Positions 5,227 through 7,202 of a DNA stretch of 7,202 nucleotides are shown here, in pieces. The stretch lies in NCBI GenBank assembly GCA_965651255.1, contig CBFGRU010000160.1, positions 1 through 7,202 of the forward strand. Direction: 5' to 3'. The notes beneath the pieces are model-generated. The model saw only the letters and a list, made by a program, of their open reading frames with translations, was not told the origin of the DNA and did not search any database. This DNA comes from CBFGRU01 sp965651255 (GTDB taxonomy: Bacteria > Planctomycetota > Phycisphaerae > Phycisphaerales > SM1A02). Position 1 is the stretch's first letter; each line of letters opens with the position of its first letter. Position numbers and translations under genes: made by a program.

Positions 5227-7200
5227 ATGTCGTTTGAAGCCGCCGTTCACGCCAAAGCCATTGAGCTTGATCATCATGTGCTGGATATGTGCGCTGCCGC
5301 GGGCAGCGGTCATCCCACCAGCTCGATGAGTATCGGTCACCTGGTGACCGTTCTTCTTTATCACACCATGCGCTGGTTGCCGGAGCACCCGAAGTATCCG
5401 ACCAGCGATCGACTCGTCCTCTCCGAAGGGCACGCGGTCCCAATCGTCTACGCCGCGTACGCCGATCTCGGGGGAACGATCGGCACCTCGCCGGAAGACA
5501 AGCGCACGCTCACCGTTGCCGACCTGAAAACGCTGCGCGAGAACAACAGCGTGCTCGACGGTCACCCGAACCCGATGGAAGGGTTCCCCTTCTTCGATGC
5601 AGCGACCGGCTCGCTCGGGCAGGGCCTTTCCGTCGCGGCGGGTCTGGGCATCGCGGCCCGGCAGGATGGGCTTGATCGTCGCATCTTCTGCATCATCGGC
5701 GATGGCGAAGCGCGTGAAGGGCAGGTCTGGGAAGCGGTGGACTTCATCGCCGACCACAAACTCACCAATGTCCTTCCGATCTTCAACTGCAATGCCTACG
5801 GCCAGGCGGGCGGCGTCAGCGCGATGCAGTCGCCCGAGACGCTGACGAAGAAGCTCGAAGCCGCGGGGTACATGGTCGGCGTGGTCGACGGGCATGACCC
5901 GGCGTCGATCAAGAAGTCGCTGGACCACTACATTGCGAACATCAAGAACGGCCAGCCGATGGCCATCGTCGCGAAGACCGTGAAGGGCTGGGGCGCGCCT
6001 TCGCTGCAGGGCGGCGGCTGGCACGGCAAGCCCGCCACCGGCGCGAAACTGCAGCAGGCGCACGATGAACTCAACGCCGCGCGCGTCGAACTCACCAGCG
6101 CTCTCGGCGGCGATGAACTCGCCATCTACCCGCCCGCCGAGTGGAAGCAGCCGCAGAAGAACATCAAGCCCGCGATGTCCTTCCCCGAGGCGATGAAAAC
6201 CTACGACATGACCAGCGTGCTGCAGACGGGCAAGTTCGCCACGCGCAAGGCGTACGGCATTGCGCTCCGCGCGCTGGGCCACGCCAACCCCGATGTCGTC
6301 GCGCTCGATGCGGATGTAAAGAACTCCACCTTCGCGGAGTGGTTCGCGAACGACTCCGCCCTGACCGGCCGCTTCGTCGAGTGCAAAATCGCCGAGCAGA
6401 ACATGTTCTCCGTCGGCGCCGGTCTCGCCGCGGCGGGGAAGATCCCCTACTGCTCAACGTTCAGCAAGTTCGTCACCCGCGGTTACGACCAGATTGAAAT
6501 GGCGATCAACTCCGGCGCGAACCTGCGCATCGTCGGGTCGCACTCGGGCATTTCGCTCGCGTCCGACGGCCCCAGCCAGATGTCACTGCCGGATGTCGCC
6601 TGGTTCCGCTCGCTGGGCACGATGACCAATCATCGCGGGCAGCCCGGGTGCTACGTGCTGCAACCGGCCGATGCCTACGCTGCCTACGCGCTGACGCTCG
6701 AAATGGCCAGCTACACCGGCGGGGCATGCTACATGCGGACGTTCCGACCGGATGTTGAATTCCTCTACGATGAGAAAACCCAGTTCAAACTCGGCCAGTT
6801 CGAGGTTCTCACCCAGGGCCGCGACCTGCTCATCATCACCGCCGGCTTCATGGTGCACGAAGCAAACAAGGCGCTCGACAAGCTCGACAAGCTGGGCGTC
6901 GATGCCACGCTCGTCGATCTCTACTCGATTCCGTTCGATGCCGATGCCTTGCTCGATCTCGCCAACGAGAACGGCGGCATGATCCTCACCATCGAAGATA
7001 ACTACGGCGGCGGGCTTGGCTCGGCCGTCGCCGATGCCGTCACCGGATCGGGCGATGGCTTCACCATCGAGCAGATGTACGTCCGCCGCATTCCCAAGAG
7101 CGCGCGGACCGAGGAAGAGATTCTCAAGCAGTGCGGCCTCACGCACCAGGACATCACCCGCGCCGCTGCCAGCATGCTCGGCGTGCCGGTCAACGCCTGA
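5227..7200 (+). CDS. tkt: Transketolase (animal-type), complete
   Basis: Thiamine-diphosphate enzyme of the non-oxidative pentose phosphate pathway; it moves two-carbon ketol units between sugar phosphates in the cytoplasm. ATG 5227 is chosen because AAAGGA ends 5 nt upstream and the product then starts just before the family's conserved region. The protein has 657 residues. The N-terminal ThDP/Mg domain shows AAGSGHPTS (His29), SEGHA (His69), DGHP (His113), GDGE (158-161) with Asn189 completing the metal motif, and WHGKP (His266). The pyrimidine-binding domain (about 335-510) shows ATRKAYG, KNSTF, AEQNM (catalytic-type Glu390), GSHSG (His439) and DGPSQM (447-452). The C-terminal transketolase domain follows (about 525-645). 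From memory, these signatures resemble vertebrate TKT rather than E. coli TktA; Gln451 stands where yeast and E. coli enzymes have His. An insertion of roughly nine residues lies near 466-476. It appears monocistronic in this window. Confidence 0.96.
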   Translation: MSFEAAVHAKAIELDHHVLDMCAAAGSGHPTSSMSIGHLVTVLLYHTMRWLPEHPKYPTSDRLVLSEGHAVPIVYAAYADLGGTIGTSPEDKRTLTVADLKTLRENNSVLDGHPNPMEGFPFFDAATGSLGQGLSVAAGLGIAARQDGLDRRIFCIIGDGEAREGQVWEAVDFIADHKLTNVLPIFNCNAYGQAGGVSAMQSPETLTKKLEAAGYMVGVVDGHDPASIKKSLDHYIANIKNGQPMAIVAKTVKGWGAPSLQGGGWHGKPATGAKLQQAHDELNAARVELTSALGGDELAIYPPAEWKQPQKNIKPAMSFPEAMKTYDMTSVLQTGKFATRKAYGIALRALGHANPDVVALDADVKNSTFAEWFANDSALTGRFVECKIAEQNMFSVGAGLAAAGKIPYCSTFSKFVTRGYDQIEMAINSGANLRIVGSHSGISLASDGPSQMSLPDVAWFRSLGTMTNHRGQPGCYVLQPADAYAAYALTLEMASYTGGACYMRTFRPDVEFLYDEKTQFKLGQFEVLTQGRDLLIITAGFMVHEANKALDKLDKLGVDATLVDLYSIPFDADALLDLANENGGMILTIEDNYGGGLGSAVADAVTGSGDGFTIEQMYVRRIPKSARTEEEILKQCGLTHQDITRAAASMLGVPVNA

Positions 7201-7202
7201 CC

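Noticed and set aside
4790..5443. Minus-strand open frame of 217 codons spanning tRNA-Ser and the transketolase start
   Set aside because: It runs antisense through a certain tRNA and two coding or regulatory elements; no family resemblance.
5131..6282. Long minus-strand open frame (383 codons) opposite transketolase
   Set aside because: It mirrors the codon structure of a certain transketolase gene in GC-rich DNA; the product is Arg/Ala-rich and matches nothing recognisable.

Overview
This is a GC-rich bacterial chromosomal segment. It holds two tRNA genes, a ribosome-hibernation-type protein, one very large exported protein and a transketolase. No single gene fixes the lineage. High GC, tRNA genes without encoded CCA, a giant secreted coiled-coil/beta-repeat protein and an animal-type transketolase would fit a planctomycete (Phycisphaerae-like) or a similar environmental bacterium. 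That placement is an inference with low confidence.

Layout from left to right. A tRNA-Leu(UAA) on the plus strand (7-91) is followed, tail to tail and only 21 nt away, by a minus-strand gene for a short HPF/RaiA-family ribosome-associated protein (113-469). A 494-nt divergent intergenic region (470-963) has no convincing gene but several inverted repeats, including a near-perfect 19-bp palindrome. The main gene (964-4764) then encodes a 1266-residue exported protein. It has a signal peptide, a long helical/coiled-coil N-terminal half, two Ig-like beta regions and a C-terminal array of five 76-residue repeats. After 112 nt comes tRNA-Ser(UGA) (4877-4964). A 262-nt spacer with a plausible promoter leads into a complete transketolase gene (5227-7200), which ends 2 nt before the window edge.

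Functionally the genes look independent: translation (two tRNAs, hibernation factor), central carbon metabolism (transketolase, pentose phosphate pathway) and an unassigned cell-envelope or secreted protein. I see no mobile element, CRISPR array, toxin-antitoxin pair or defence system. The strongest candidate for something undescribed is the giant repeat protein, whose 76-residue module (core SIRxAG...YTW..N..D.P) I cannot assign to a named family. Second is the cluster of inverted repeats in the long divergent spacer upstream of it.
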